From Diploscapter coronatus (lineage: Eukaryota; Nematoda; Chromadorea; Rhabditida; Rhabditidae), in contig OZ038423.1 of the NCBI GenBank assembly GCA_964036155.1, positions 48,003,249 through 48,067,248 of the forward strand: a stretch of DNA of 64,000 bases, written 5' to 3'. A program made the position numbers and the translations under genes. Shown here piece after piece: positions 38,701-51,928 of the stretch. How positions within the stretch are numbered: position 1 is the first letter of the stretch; each line of letters begins with the position of its first letter. The notes under the pieces were generated by a model. The model was not told the origin of the DNA. It ran no database searches and saw nothing but the letters and a program-made list of their open reading frames with translations.

Positions 38701-41700
38701 TCTCAGTGCTCTATTCACTATCTTCTATCGCTCTTTCTTATCTGTACCATCAGATTTCCAAATTCTTCTCGTCGGGATCTCAAATCTCCTTTACTGGGCT
38801 GTTTTTGATTGACACCGGGGTTGCCTCTATTTGAGGTCGCCGAGCGATTAGCTCCCCTATAGTCATTCAATCATCAAACCCCCACTCTTTTAAGATCGAG
38901 TCTTTAAAGTCAGACTTAAGAGCGGTGACAGATTAGTGGAACTATTTTGATGAACCGCAACGTGTTTTAGCTGTGGCCGTTCTAACGCTACTCCCGTCAA
39001 ATCGATATAGAGTAAGCGTTAGATCGAGCTCATTCCAATGAGTTTGTTCTAGATCAAAGTTATAATAGCAACACTGACTTTAGACTATTTTTAAAAATTG
39101 CTATGATTGTTTTTTTTCAGAATTCTGCTAAAATAATACATTCGCTCATCCAGTCGCATTTAATTTCTTCCAAAAATCTTAAATTCTTAAAATTTGAACC
39201 TATAAAGATGAAAAAATGTTCTATTCCAATCCGGTTAAATTGACTTATTTTCTTGAGGGGTTGAAGGTCATTTTTAAAATGCGCTCTCAGTGCGCTCTTT
39301 TTCTTGATGTTTTTCCGCCGACGCGAAATTTAACGGTGTCAAGGCGAACAAAACCGTTTTTGCACGCGCGCGTCCGAGAGCCGTAAAAACAAAAGGCCGA
39401 CGGGAAGGAGGCAGGAAAGTAACCAAGTAGACTTGAATTTTTTACTATCTTCACGAAATTTTGACCTACCCCTAACAATTATTCCAACTTACCTTTTTCT
39501 GTAGAAAGTGGTCTTGAATTTGTACTATCTCATAGAAAATGTAGGATTAACACTAAAATTAATTCAACCTAAACTTTTTGTTAAATATGTAAGTATTAAA
39601 GGATTTTTATTCTTGATTTTTTCGGAATTCATTTTTATGACTTCAAGATATAAAATATGCCGCCGTATTGCGTATTAGAATATCGCTATCTTTGCTAAAA
39701 AAATTCCCGATGCCAATAAAATGCAATTATAAACCACGCAATACTCGATGAGAAAATAACCGTTTACCTTGATTTACCTAAATTTCTAAAATACTATAAT
39801 CTAATCTTTTCCTGAACTGTAATGATTATAGCTAAAGTGTTATAAACTACCAAAACTGCTAAACTATAATAATTTAGCCTCTATCTAAATTGTCATGATT
39901 ACATTTTTGACGTATTTCAAAGAAAAATATGATATGCGTACGCTTGATATTTCTGTAAAATTTTTCCTTTACGACCAAATATGATTTTATTTTCACTTAA
40001 ACCTGCACGCAATTTTTAATTGATGCTCCTGAACTTTGACGTATTAGGCAACTATAATGATATATTAACCTGGCAAAATACCCTATTATCGTCGTTTATT
40101 CTGTCTCAAGGTTCCTAAAAATTGGAAATTATTTTGTTTTGAAATTTACTATTTCGAATCGGATATTGGACCATGACTTGATTCCTTTCATTTAAGTCCA
40201 GAAAGAAAATTCTACATTTTTACTTTGGTAAAGATATCATTTACCATGAATAGAAACTACTAAAATTCAAGGTAAATCTACTATATTTCATTTTTGCCAA
40301 AGAAATCAAGACCTGAGATTTTACCTCTGAGCCACTCGACCTTATTTTTTCATGATCTGAGAAAATCTGTAGATTCCCATCGATTAATTAGCATAATCTA
40401 CGCCTTGAGAGCAAGGCTAAAAAGGTCCATCCTTACTAATCGCCATACCTTTAGTACCTTGCACAAAACTTGTAAGGTCATCAACTTTTTTCTTGCATAA
40501 AAATACCGTAATCTTGTCTTAAAATTGTTTAAAAAATACCTCAAACGACCATTTTTGATATAAAAAAGCCTATATAAAATCCATATTTTACCCATTATGG
40601 GTATTCCAGGTTAGGTTATATCTTTCACAGATAAAATGTTCAAAAATATTCTGATAATTTGTTATTTTAAGCCCATAAAATCCGTTTTTACCAATTACCT
40701 ATGTCCTCTCTAGGTAATCCTTCCCATAGAGCAATAAAATTTTATCCTGGGTTATGTTTGCTCAGCCTTTATTTTCAAGCGGATGTGCTTTTTGCGTGAG
40801 TTCAAAAGGTTGCGCGCCCCCATTTTATCCCCAATTCTGCCTATTTTGGCCATTTTTAGCCTTGGGATGAGCCCAACGATTATGCACCAATTTGTCCTCT
40901 GTTTGCACACTTTTGAAGCGATTTTTGTGAGTTACCAGTTAGAGTAAAGGGTTGGATTTAGAAAGAGTAAACCAGCAAATTTTACTCGAAAAATCTTGAG
41001 ATTCTTGATTTTTCCATGTTTTAAGTCTGAATACGTGCAAGTTCATATGTAGCTTTCGATGGTTGCTATATTTCCGAGTTTTCTATCTTTGGTCCAGTAT
41101 AAAATTATTTCATTCAGCAAAAGCGCATGCCATTATTTTATTAAAAAATCTAATTTTATTTGACCACTACGAGCAAATACCAATCATAACTATGCAAATT
41201 AAAGATATGTACCTCGTGCCTACTCATATCTGTGAATATGCGCGATAGCCTCGGTGTACTTGGTATTTTCCGCTCTCATTGACCTTCTCGCACCCCTTTC
41301 AAAGACCTATGGGGCTATACATTTTCCGTACCACATTCTAATTTCCCTTTCCCTCTATAAAAGGACCATCTACAAATAACGTTAATGTGCGAGAGAGGGC
41401 AGAGAAGTAAAGGGAAAGTAATTCCTACCCCAAACATACCGAGAGACAGAGGATAAATAAAGGCACACATCTCAGTTTTGTACGGTCTAAAATATAAATA
41501 TAGCCGTGTTCTTCTATTTTCTAATTAAAAATTCGTAGTGGTTCCAAAACTGCTAATTATTTTCTTCCAACACCGAAAAAATGAACTTTTAATTTTGAAT
41601 CTAGACCCATTTTCGATTTCGTTTCTGACTCAGTTCTGTGCGCGTTTGTACCATTTCTTATCATTGGGATGACTCACGTCTTCTGGCGCTTTGGCATTTT

Positions 41701-44700
41701 CCATATTTGAAATGCCGTATTTCAAACAGCTTAGTCTCCTATACTTAACCATGTGATTAGAGATTTATTTGCTATTTCTAGCTCTACCTATGCCTTCAAC
41801 CATTTACATTCCCATCCTAAACCACAGAACTAGAGATGTATGTATCCCTTATAGCCCTAGGCAAATAGGGCTCCTTTCAGGGTATTTATTGTGTGATCTA
41901 TTCAAGGGAAAATCGATAGGGGTTTTCATTTAGAACACATTCGTATAAAGCTAGGGATATTATGGATTTAGAATACAATATAATCAAAATATGCTAATTT
42001 TCGAGTAGGATGTAAATTATTTTCCCATCTATATCTATAAAAGGAGCTTTCGATATTGCTTATTTAATCTTTTGAAAGGCCATATTTTAATATCCCCTTA
42101 AAAATTCACGATTTTAAGATTATTTAGCTCTTATATATTGAAGAGCTATATTTATAGTGAGTTTTCATGCACCCTATGCTTGTTAAACCTCTCCTACAAT
42201 TTTAAAATGTAGCAGATTTATTAGGCATTAGAAGAAAAATCATAATAACATCCATCTTTGAGAAATTTAATAGATTAAAAAATCTTTTACACAAATTTTA
42301 TACGCTTCAAAAACTTTACATGAAACGAAATCCAAAAAAATCATCAATATTTTCTATTATGTTTCAAAACATTTCAAATAATCCCAAAACTCTACTAAAT
42401 TTCAATTAGTGTTGCGTCTGTCCATCCTAAATGATGAAAATCATATTCATTACTCAGCTTCCTTGCATTATTTGCCCAATCTTTACCTAATTTGTCGAAT
42501 TTTTTTCTCTTTTGAATTCATGTCAGTTTTGATGGCCTGTGAAAATCTTTCTCTCCTTTCTTTTTCTCCTTTTCAAGTCAATGCTATTTCTCTACAGTGT
42601 CAAACTCTTTGCGCGGTGTACCAGCCGAGTTTCGTACCTTTTGTCTCTCTTTGAATTCCATGCTATTTCCCGTTTTCAATCCCGCTCGCTTTCAGAATGT
42701 ACCTGGTACGATGCGTGAACGTTCCCTATTTTTCTTTTGTTCATGCTATTTCTTCTTGCTCTCTTTCTAATTCATTTTATCCTTGCTATTTCTATTCCTT
42801 TCCTCTCTCTACCCCATACTATTTCCTCTAATTTGTTCACCCTGTTTCCATCTTTTTCTCTCCTCTCTTGTAAGACTATCTCGCTTTCGCTCATATTTTT
42901 GACACCTTTCCTTCCAGCGCAAAGGTCATTGGAAGCACATAGCTTTGAAGAATCTCTTTCATAAAATGTCGATCCTTTTAATTTACAGTAATCTAGAGTT
43001 TTTTTAATAGGTTTCCTCAAAAATCTTATATTATTTCTTCTTCTGTAAAATAGTAGTGTTTTGAATCATTTTTCAAATGTTAAAGTAATTTCGATAGGTT
43101 TTATGAAAGCCCTTGTATCAAGATACTTCTTATTATATAATTCCACTCCCATATTTCATAATTTTCATCACAGACTTTATCTCTTCATAATTAATATCCT
43201 AGCTCACAAAATGAAGCGTATTAGGTAACCCCCAAGTCAAGGTTAAACTTCTATAATCTCTCAAAAATTGATATACCTTCGCTTATCTGATGACTAAAAC
43301 TCGTATCTTACGTAACAAGTCTTGACATTTTTACGCAGCAAAAATTATGGGTTTTCATGAAGATAAACTTGATTAATTATTTTTTACTTAAAAGTACCAC
43401 AGAAATATTATCTTTATCTGAAAATGTTTTCTCCAATTTTAGATGAATTATTGACATTCCCCAAAAAATCATTCCATTTTAGAAGTACACTGCAAACAAT
43501 ATTAAACTCGCCGTCTTCCCTTAACTATGCAATGTTTAATGTCGTATGCCAGCCGTTTTCCTTTCCGAAATGATAATTCTTTTTCTATTTTCCCTCCCCA
43601 TTTCCTCGACTATTTCTCTCAGCGATCTGTGCGACTCGTTCAATCAATTTCCCCATGGCCCAGGTGAAGGTGTCGGGAGGGGTGCGCATTTTATTGGAAA
43701 TTCAGTGGTTTTATTTGATAAAAATATTGGTCTATCTAAAAAATGTGCTCTAATACTTAATTCAATTTAAAAACTCTGCGCCATTACTAAATGTTGATAA
43801 AATCTTCATTTTCTGAAAGTAGCCCTTGTTAGCGTTTAATATTGAATCACATTCTCTTGCATTATATTTTATTTTTAGTTTCTTTCTATATATAACTTTT
43901 TATTAGACTATCCTAAAGAGGTGTGGCTTAAAATTGTTCTAACCTCTTACCCTTTATCATTACAGTGACATAGACGCGAAGAGTCACACTATTCTTATCG
44001 ATTTACCATTGAAATTCAATTAGTAATTTGTATGATATGTTTGGACTAATTTAGCTATGACCTCAAATTGAATACGCCTTTTCGAGATCTATTGTTTGCA
44101 TCTCTTCCTAATCAATGCTATTTCTTTCTCTATCTTTCTTGGCTATCTGTATTTTTCTTGAGAATAACACCGCCCCCTTTAGCACAGGACCGTTTTACCT
44201 TCATTCTTTTGCATTAGGCCAAACCTCGCTTCAAGGCCGAGAAATTCGGTTCTCTTAATTTTTAAATTTATTTTTTTAAAAGAACCATTTTTGAAAATTT
44301 CACAATCAGTGAGCTTTCATATTTCTTTAAAAATATTCTCTCTAAAAATATCCGAATTAGGTACCTTTCGTAATAAGCCCGGTTTTTGCATCTGTTCAAC
44401 GAATTTCTAATTTCTGTGGAAATTCCCTGACTGCTTTCCATTTTTAGTCGCGGTAATTTTTTTCGAATCATTATCGCCTTTGTATAGTTTCTGGGGCTAA
44501 TATTCGAATTTATGCTAGCCGATTTTCCTGCCTTTATCTTATAATAGGATTGTATTTCTATGAGTTTTCTAGAATCGAAAATTTTACAGATAGTTTAAAC
44601 TCTCCTGAGAACCTTTCGCTAATATGTATAATTCACATGCTTGATCCCTATATTATGACTCTCATTTTAGCCAAATTACATCAATTATAATATTCGTGCA

Positions 44701-47700
44701 AAATAATCGGTGGCCCACGCAACTTTTTATTGCTCTAAACTATATTTAATCTGCATGTGTTATGTCCAAAGTTTCAAGTTTATTCGTCTATTATATAGTC
44801 GCAAATTATAGGTTAAGCTTAATTTATGAAATTATATCTTAGGAGCTGAGCTTCGCCATAAAATGCGCCTAAAATCAAATCCAAATATTAAAATTTTGTA
44901 TCATATTAATTACGAGCATCTAAGGTTAACTTTTATTAGTTTTATCGTGTCTTTCAAAAGCCTGTCTTCACCGTAATTTTCACTCAGATTCATGTTAAAC
45001 TCCTGTATCTTTCTATTTCATTTTTTCCCGAATTTAAATATTCCCCATAGAATTTTTCAAACATCACATTTATTATCACGCCACTGAAAATTCAGTTTTT
45101 ATAGACGCTATTTTCAAATTTTCTAGATTAATAAAGAAACTCTCAGACTCACCCGTGTGCTCTCGCGTCTCACCGGTGCGTTGGGCTCCTCGCCGGGGGG
45201 CGGGGCTGCCGAGGGCAGCAACTCAGGCAGTGCGGCCATCATCGGACAGGTAGTCATTTAAAAATCTACTTGGACTCTTTCAAATTCGCTTAACCTTGAA
45301 GTTTACCCGTTTTCACCATAAAGATCACATTTATTTTGGAGCTATTATATTACACTCTCTTCATAGTTAAAAACCCTAATGTTGAAGCTATATTATTTTC
45401 TCTAAAGTTGTTGAAGTTTATCATGAAGTTCAACTTAACTACGGCGCCTAGTGGTCGAATTTTCCAGGCGGGTGCAAATCAGGCGATGGTCGGTGCGGCC
45501 TCGGGCGGTGAGCTATCGGGACCGATCCTCAATCAGGAGCATCAGCAAAGACTCCTCGCTGAATTCGCCGCCGCAGGCATCAATCGACAGGTACACTGTT
45601 TGCAGCAAACATCATTTAACACGTATCATCTAAAATCATGAACGATCAATTTGATCCGAAATTTAACAAGTTTCAAGAATATTGTCAGTTTTGTAGAAAA
45701 ACTCAATCTCGATCTTGTTTGTATGAACGACTGGAAAATGGACTAAGCAGAATATTTCAAGAAACTGGACTTTATTGCAGGGCTTCGCGGGCCTCCAAAA
45801 TCTGTCCGGCTTGGACCCACAGCACGCGCTCTTCCTGCTCCAACAGAACGCCAACGGCACCAGAAACGAGGAAATCGAGTAGGGTGATTTTGAAAATACG
45901 CCATTTTATTGATCTACCTAGCCTTTGAAAGGGTCTAGAACTTTATTATTGTAAATTTTATTGCACAATTTTTAACAAGATGGAATCTGATAATTCGAAA
46001 AGTGCATATTTTATGGGTAAAAGAGAGAATTAGATTTTTCATTAGGTTCCAGAAATCTCTGAAACTTATCTGATCATCCCATCATTAGGATGCACTCATA
46101 GTTTATGGGTTTGATGCGAAACGATTTGACATTGACCAAAATTTACGATCTATCTAGAATGGGATAAAATTGGATAATGGGAGATTTTTGATAAGAAAAT
46201 AGGAGTCGATTTTTACGGAGAAAATAAATACAAGAAGTGAATTGTTCTAAATTTAGGGGCAAGCGGATCTACGTCAGTGGTGACATCTACGGTCAGCAGG
46301 CGTCCATATATCGCAGCGAGGTGAGTTGTTGAAAATTCTGAAACTTTCTCAACTTACTCCTTTAAATGCTCAAAAATGAACAAAATGAAATACGCTTCAG
46401 GAAAATGATGGACTTTCATTTCTAAAAAAGTTTGAATAATTTTCTGATGCGGGTCGTAAAAATCTTCCGAAAGACAAGATCAACATTTTCAGATGTTCGC
46501 CGCCTCCCGGTACCCGCAAATGCTCGGCTCGATGGATCCGACGTCGATGATGTCTATGGGCCAGGTACGGTATTTAAATTTGCATAATTAAAAGAAGTAG
46601 TGTAGTTTTTCCTATACCTTTGAGATTGCTATGGTTTTTCTCCACTTAGATGTAGAAATTGCAAACTCTGAATATTACTGTGGCCTTTTTCATTTTTTTC
46701 CATTTTAGATTTTTGCAAAGATATCACCATTGAAGATTATAGAAACTTTTCCCAGAATATTCTAATTTCAGTCGACCAGTGGTTTGCTGATGACGTACGG
46801 CGTCCCGCCTCCCAGCCAGTTGCAAAGTCAGCCGCCGTCGAATGGCGCAGGGGTTGTGAGTTTGGCGCAGGCAGCGCCGCCTCAGATCAACCCCATCCAG
46901 CAGGCACCCATGATCTACCAGTCCAGAATCGCACAGGTATTAGATTTTTCCAAAAAATAGTTTTGAACTAATAGCATTTCATTGGATGTTTCTTTAACCT
47001 TTATCGCACGCAAAAGCCCGGACACGCTGAATTGAACATAATGTTTCTATAGCTGTTATCAAATTTTCTAAAGCATACCTAAAATATTCCAAAACTGGGC
47101 TCATCTTATTCGTATATGAATGATATATGCCACAACTGATCGAAATAATCACCGTACATCGATATTGCTCAAAAATGTTGAAACATCTAAAAGTAAACAA
47201 TTTCAAATATTTTCAGATCTCCTCTCCTCGTGGTCATTCGACATCTGCAAACGTTGGTCTCTCTTCTGGCCCAGCCTCCGTGGCAAGCGGTCAGCTCGTA
47301 TCGAACATCATCGAGAAGCGCAACCCGTTTAGCAGCAACACACATACACCTAAGCAGAGCAATAGGGTATAGAAAGCGGCAATATCTTTACTTACACCTA
47401 GGAACAAATTAGATCTCCGATAAATTGTAGTAATCTTGGAAGAGTCCTTGATTATGAATTTTCATTTTATACAAACGGGAACTCGTATTTGACGAGACGA
47501 CGGCATGACGAGATCTTAAATAGCAAAAGCTATTCTAACAAATGAGAAAATGATCTGACTGATCTTTCCAATACTATTTCACCCCTCCCACACCCCTTAT
47601 CCTAAACTATAGCATTAGTCCCCCCCGCCATTTACTAAAAAGTCTCGTCATTCTGTCATCTCTTCGTTTACGAATCGTCTATACAAGCAATCGAATTGAA

Positions 47701-50482
47701 GTTCATCACGATATTTTAGGTCCTTCAAACTGTGTAACATAAAATATATTTTTCTCTCGAATTTTGATATGAGCCCGTAGTTCAGTAAAACTGAAATGAA
47801 TTCAGGAGAATTTTTCATTTAAAACTTTGAACCTTACTTTATGGTTTCTTTCAGAAAATGCAGCAGCAGATCCAGAGTCAGGGTGATGGTGTCTCTTTGC
47901 CGTTCGAGAAACCGAATCCGTTCACTGCAGCGGCCGGTGCTCTGCAGGCTTTGGGTGGCTCTCCGACGGGCTGGAGCGGTCACGAAGTGCCTGTGAATTG
48001 TGTCAATTGGCCGCAGCAGAACAACCAGAACAGGGGTGGCAACAGAAATCGCAAATACAACAGCAATGTTGGTGGTTTCGGGCAGGTACGATAATTTCGA
48101 ATACTGCAGGATTGCTCTAAATTAAGAAAGTGACTTGATAACGATAGCTGTAAAAATTGAATATGTAATTTGTATAGTTTAGGTCAACCCCTTCAAAGTG
48201 CAAGCTGCAGAGAACGCCATCGTCAGCGCCGTCAAAATCGGACAGGGCATCGGCAAGGACAAACAGAACTCCAACAACAATGGGGGTGAGATTTTATCAT
48301 TAAACTTCATAGCTTTTTTCATTCAAAAAGAAACCTTCATTTCGAAGTCGTACTCCAAACTATAGGTTTTTGACAATTCGTTCCCAAAGATCTCCTCAAC
48401 GATGAATTCACTAAGAGTGACACGATTGAATGAATGAGGATCAACCTTATGATGCCCTAACAATTTGATGTAGTTCTAAATGAGATCCAATGATTTGAAG
48501 AATACGAATTTTGATGATGATGATAAAATATTTTTAGCTCAGCAAAAGCTGGAGCGTTTCATCAAGCCGGCGGCGCAGTGTCCACAGTGGGAAGGGTGCG
48601 AGCATCGCTCAACGGGCGCCTGTGCCTACTGGCATCCATACAAAAATTGCATGTAAGTTTCAAAATTGCACTTTATGGTTTATAACGAGGTCACATGAAA
48701 CCAACACTATGCAAAGTCAAATTTTAAATTTATCCACATGAATACTGTAGCATATCTGAAAAGTCTCAAATTTCATGAAGTCCGCAAACTTGAGGTGACC
48801 TGTTTCAGAATTTTAGCCACATAAAATTATAAAGGCCTAGAATTTACCGTCATCATTCTATTCCGATAATTTACTATATTTTAAATTTATGACCATTGGA
48901 TAGGTTTAAAAAAGCTTATGAGAACTTCTAAGATGATAAATTTGGTGTAGTATTCGCGGTTCTGTCGAAACTCATCTATAATAACATTTGCAGATTCTAC
49001 CCGAACTGTCGTTTGGCGGCGGATGACTGTGGCTATGCGCACCCGTTCTGCATGGAGCCCGGTCTGGCTTGTGCCTGCCAACTCGGCAACCGCGACCCCC
49101 AGCTCAATCACTACATGCCACAGATGCCACAGTCCAACATTCAAGGTTATTTTACATTTTCGGATCATCTTTAGTCATCTATATAGGGACCGCCAAGCCC
49201 CGCCCCTTTGCCTCGGTTCAATATTGTCCATAGTTGATAGCTCCTTCGATTATCGCCGATTTTTTTTGTTTTACTTTTGTTTTTAATAATTTATCGATAC
49301 CTACTATACAATTCGATACCGCTCTTTCACGTGGTGATATCGATTTATTGATCGGGTGCGAAAGAAGTCCGCAAATGCGCGTCAAATGCACACCAAATTA
49401 CGAAAATGCTAATATTTCGAGTTATAAAAAAGGCACATTTAATTTTTTTTGATGAATCGGTACACCTAGTTGATATCTACAAAATATGTAAAAATTAGAA
49501 AAATCCTGCGGCGCCAAACTTTTCCCGAGGCAATAATAGATGCTCGCCTTTGGGGTACTGTATCTTTACAAGGGATCGGTAAAATCGTCTGAAAACTTGA
49601 CTAAAATAAAATTTGACACTCCCTAATTATGCTACTCGAAAGAAAAAAACGAAATTTTATCAGAAAATATTTTTAAAATTAATTTCAAAATGACCATTTT
49701 TTTGTCTTTACTAATTTGGATTGCCCTAGTCATATTTTTAAAGGCACATGTGTTTTTATTTGATATTTTGATTAGTTGGTCAATTGTCTATCTTCAGTGA
49801 AAAAATCAGAAAAATCCTGCGGCGCCAAGCTGAGATCCTGATAATCCGCGAAAATATAAAAGAAGCCAATGCTGAATGAAAGAGAGTGCAGAGAAAAAGA
49901 TCCCCAAAGGCAGGGAAAGAAGGGGGGAAGTGAGCGGCATAGTGTCTTTTGCAGATAAACCACGCCCCTTTCCCCTGTCCACGAAAAGGAGCGATTTTTC
50001 CGATTTTTCGCGTTAAATTTTATCAATTTTTTAATCAGTAACGTATTTTTTCGCGGTTTTTTCGGTGGGGATGTTTAGAGGGGCACCTCAGACCCTGGAA
50101 AATGTAGAAAACATGGTACCAGAGTGAATTTGGCAAAATGGCTGGCGGTCCCTACATCTATATTATAAAAATAGAATTCCTTTAATTTTTAGGCCATTTT
50201 TCTCAATTTTATTAAAATAATTTTTAGGATAGGACTTGTTTTATTTTTAGATCTTCTTTTAAAATGTTTCTTTCAATTTTGCCTGAAAATTTAATCCATA
50301 CCGACTAAGTGCTACTATTGTTAGTTTTGAAGAGGATGGAAGTCAAGCATATGACCTAAAATTCCAAAATTCTGACTCTTCAATTTCCAGACGCTAATTT
50401 CGGCGATGATCTCGAGAAGGTGGACGATGTGAAGGAGGATGGATCTGAGCAGAACGAGGGTTGCATCGAGGAGGACGCCTAA
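35701..50482 (+). CDS. NYN-like domain plus CCCH zinc-finger protein (18 exons, 689 aa)
   Basis: A probable RNA-binding regulator. Exons: 35701-35705, 35773-35866, 35980-36078, 36305-36431, 36827-36978, 37299-37423, 45147-45249, 45468-45590, 45781-45878, 46257-46320, 46493-46564, 46772-46936, 47217-47366, 47855-48085, 48183-48285, 48538-48652, 48994-49145, 50391-50482. All introns are GT-AG and the phases close to 690 codons. Residues about 7-160 resemble a NYN/PIN-like nuclease fold: ILVYYNYHSVP, then CCDVRTTPRDL, then LIVLVSAAGDFGS. The middle is Gln/Gly/Pro-rich. Two Nab2/ZC3H14-like fingers follow: C585-C591-C599-H603 and C608-C614-C621-H625, plus a Cys-rich third motif from C628. The tail is acidic. 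The ATG is taken in the first exon because it lies behind a trans-splice-like acceptor; the in-frame stretch before it is probably UTR. Joining the two halves depends on the phase match across the 7.7-kb intron (exon 7 acceptor CTCTCAG), which is the least certain step. Confidence 0.82.
37424..45146 (+). other. 7.7-kb intron of the NYN/CCCH gene
   Basis: A/T-rich DNA with CT-rich tracts (about 38630-38710, 42540-42900). Five TGCTATTTC copies lie here (42582-42590, 42661-42669, 42744-42752, 42784-42792, 44116-44124). A GC-rich patch sits at about 39275-39420. One open stretch starting near 43546 has a signal-peptide-like beginning and a donor but no partner exons. I see no nested gene that I can support. 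Confidence 0.5.
42582..42792 (+). repeat. Cluster of four TGCTATTTC motifs
   Basis: Exact copies start at 42582, 42661, 42744 and 42784, with an ACTATTTC variant near 42820, in CT-rich intronic DNA. In most of the window such a 9-mer would be expected less than once per strand. The function is unknown. Confidence 0.6.
49184..50154. mobile_element. Non-autonomous hAT-type DNA transposon (971 bp)
   Basis: The element begins TAGGGACCGCCA and ends with the reverse complement, TGGCGGTCCCTA. It is flanked by an exact 8-bp direct repeat CATCTATA at 49176-49183 and 50155-50162. An 8-bp target duplication and ends of YARRG type are the signature of the hAT superfamily. No transposase frame is present, so it would need a helper. 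Two internal direct copies of AAAATCCTGCGGCGCCAA lie near 49500 and 49811. It sits wholly in the last intron of the NYN/CCCH gene and leaves the splice sites intact. Confidence 0.88.
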
Positions 50483-51928
50483 ATGTTTACCACGTCAGCC
50501 CCGCCCCCAATAAATCAACTCCATCCCCCAAATGCTTCCCCGCAAAAAAAAGGTTAGGGACAGTTGGTAACAAAATTTTCGTGGGTTCCCAGTAAATTCT
50601 GTTACAAATCGCCCCAGACCCCAGACATTTGGTCCCAATTTGAAATCTCGCCCTTTACCCAAACACGGTGTTTCGGTTATCGCGCGCAAATTTGCACCAA
50701 CACTCTCATCGACTTAGTTTATTTTGAAATTGAGCCGAATTTCGCGCCTCAACCCCCAGTTTTCTCAAACAAAACGCAGAGGAATGACTATTTTTCATTA
50801 TTTCTTTTTATTCAAAATTTAAAAAAAACAAGTTCCCTCCCCCACCTACACATTTTCATTGAATCTCCCGTTTTGGAATAAACGAGCGAAAATTTTTCTT
50901 TTTCAAAGCTGACATGTGCAATTTTTATTAAAATAAAAAAATATGTCTATTCTTGTGCAAATTTGTATTTTTTCAATTTTTTTGCAATGAAAGTCCCAAC
51001 AATAATTGATCTTTCTTTTGGGTTTTGGGACTTTTATTATTTTAATTTTTTCCCATATGTTCAACACATCCAGCAATATCTGTGATTCTGTAAATAGGCC
51101 GAAAATCTGTTTCTTATATTTTTTATATTTAACAAAATTTTATTAGTGCGAAATATTTTTTTTCTAAATTAATATCAATAAAGACTTATAAATAGAGCAC
51201 AAATCTATAGTATGCTCTAATGTTAAATTAAATTTTAGGGGAAAAATCATAAATATTTAACGTTGGAGCATATTTTACATAAGTGAAATATTTATCAGTC
51301 TTTGTGATAAAAGTGGTATATTTTTATATTTGATTGTGTATTTCGAACATTCGTATTCTTTTCACCATGTTGTGCCTTATGTTGTACGTGATGCAAGTCG
51401 TTTTCACGCTGTACACGCCGCAACGATCACTTTTACAGTATTAATTCAATATCATTCCGTTTATTTGTCGATTTCTCGATTGTTTTCCTAAGTTTATATT
51501 GACCAAGATGCTATTCTTTTCTATCGAAAATAACAACTTAAAATTGAATAAAATTTTTAAATAAATTTATTGTTCTTTTTACTTCTTACAAACAGTGCGC
51601 GCAAGTATAAACCCGTTGAAATACGAAATATTATGAATATTTGAATTACAAGAAATGCTACAGATAAAATTGGAATGATTTAGAAATGTCACGAACACGA
51701 TGACAATTAGGCTAAAGTTAATTTAAGATTGACTAGAAAATTGTCCTTGCTTTTAAAGATTTGACGCTGAGTAATGGCGAAGAAAGATGGTTGATTTGAA
51801 AGAACTATCTCATATTGCCTAATAGAGCTCTTTACAATTGTTTAAACAAAGTTGTACTCAATTTACATAATTAAACATACAAATTTGAGAAAGATACCGT
51901 AATCTTAAAAAATTGACATCTTCAAAAA
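50483..51928. other. 3' flanks of two convergent genes, no gene seen
   Basis: A/T-rich DNA between the stops of the NYN/CCCH and CUB/LDLa genes. Short open frames here lack splice partners or coding character. Confidence 0.6.
50509..50514 (+). terminator. Likely poly(A) signal of the NYN/CCCH gene
   Basis: AATAAA 26 nt after the stop codon. A second AATAAA near 50876 could give a longer 3' UTR. Confidence 0.5.

Noticed and set aside
38500..38860. GC-richer patch with a GGTTCAATT box resembling a tRNA internal promoter
   Set aside because: No A box, acceptor stem or anticodon arm could be folded around it.
43546..43667. Signal-peptide-like first exon (MPAVFLSEMIILFLF...) with a GTGAAG donor inside the 7.7-kb intron
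   Set aside because: The hydrophobic character follows from the CT-rich DNA, and no downstream exon in matching phase was found.
45130..45146. Acceptor TTTTCTAG before ATTAATAAAG for exon 7 of the NYN/CCCH gene
   Set aside because: It would need phase 0, but the previous exon ends in phase 2. The acceptor CTCTCAG at 45146 matches the phase.
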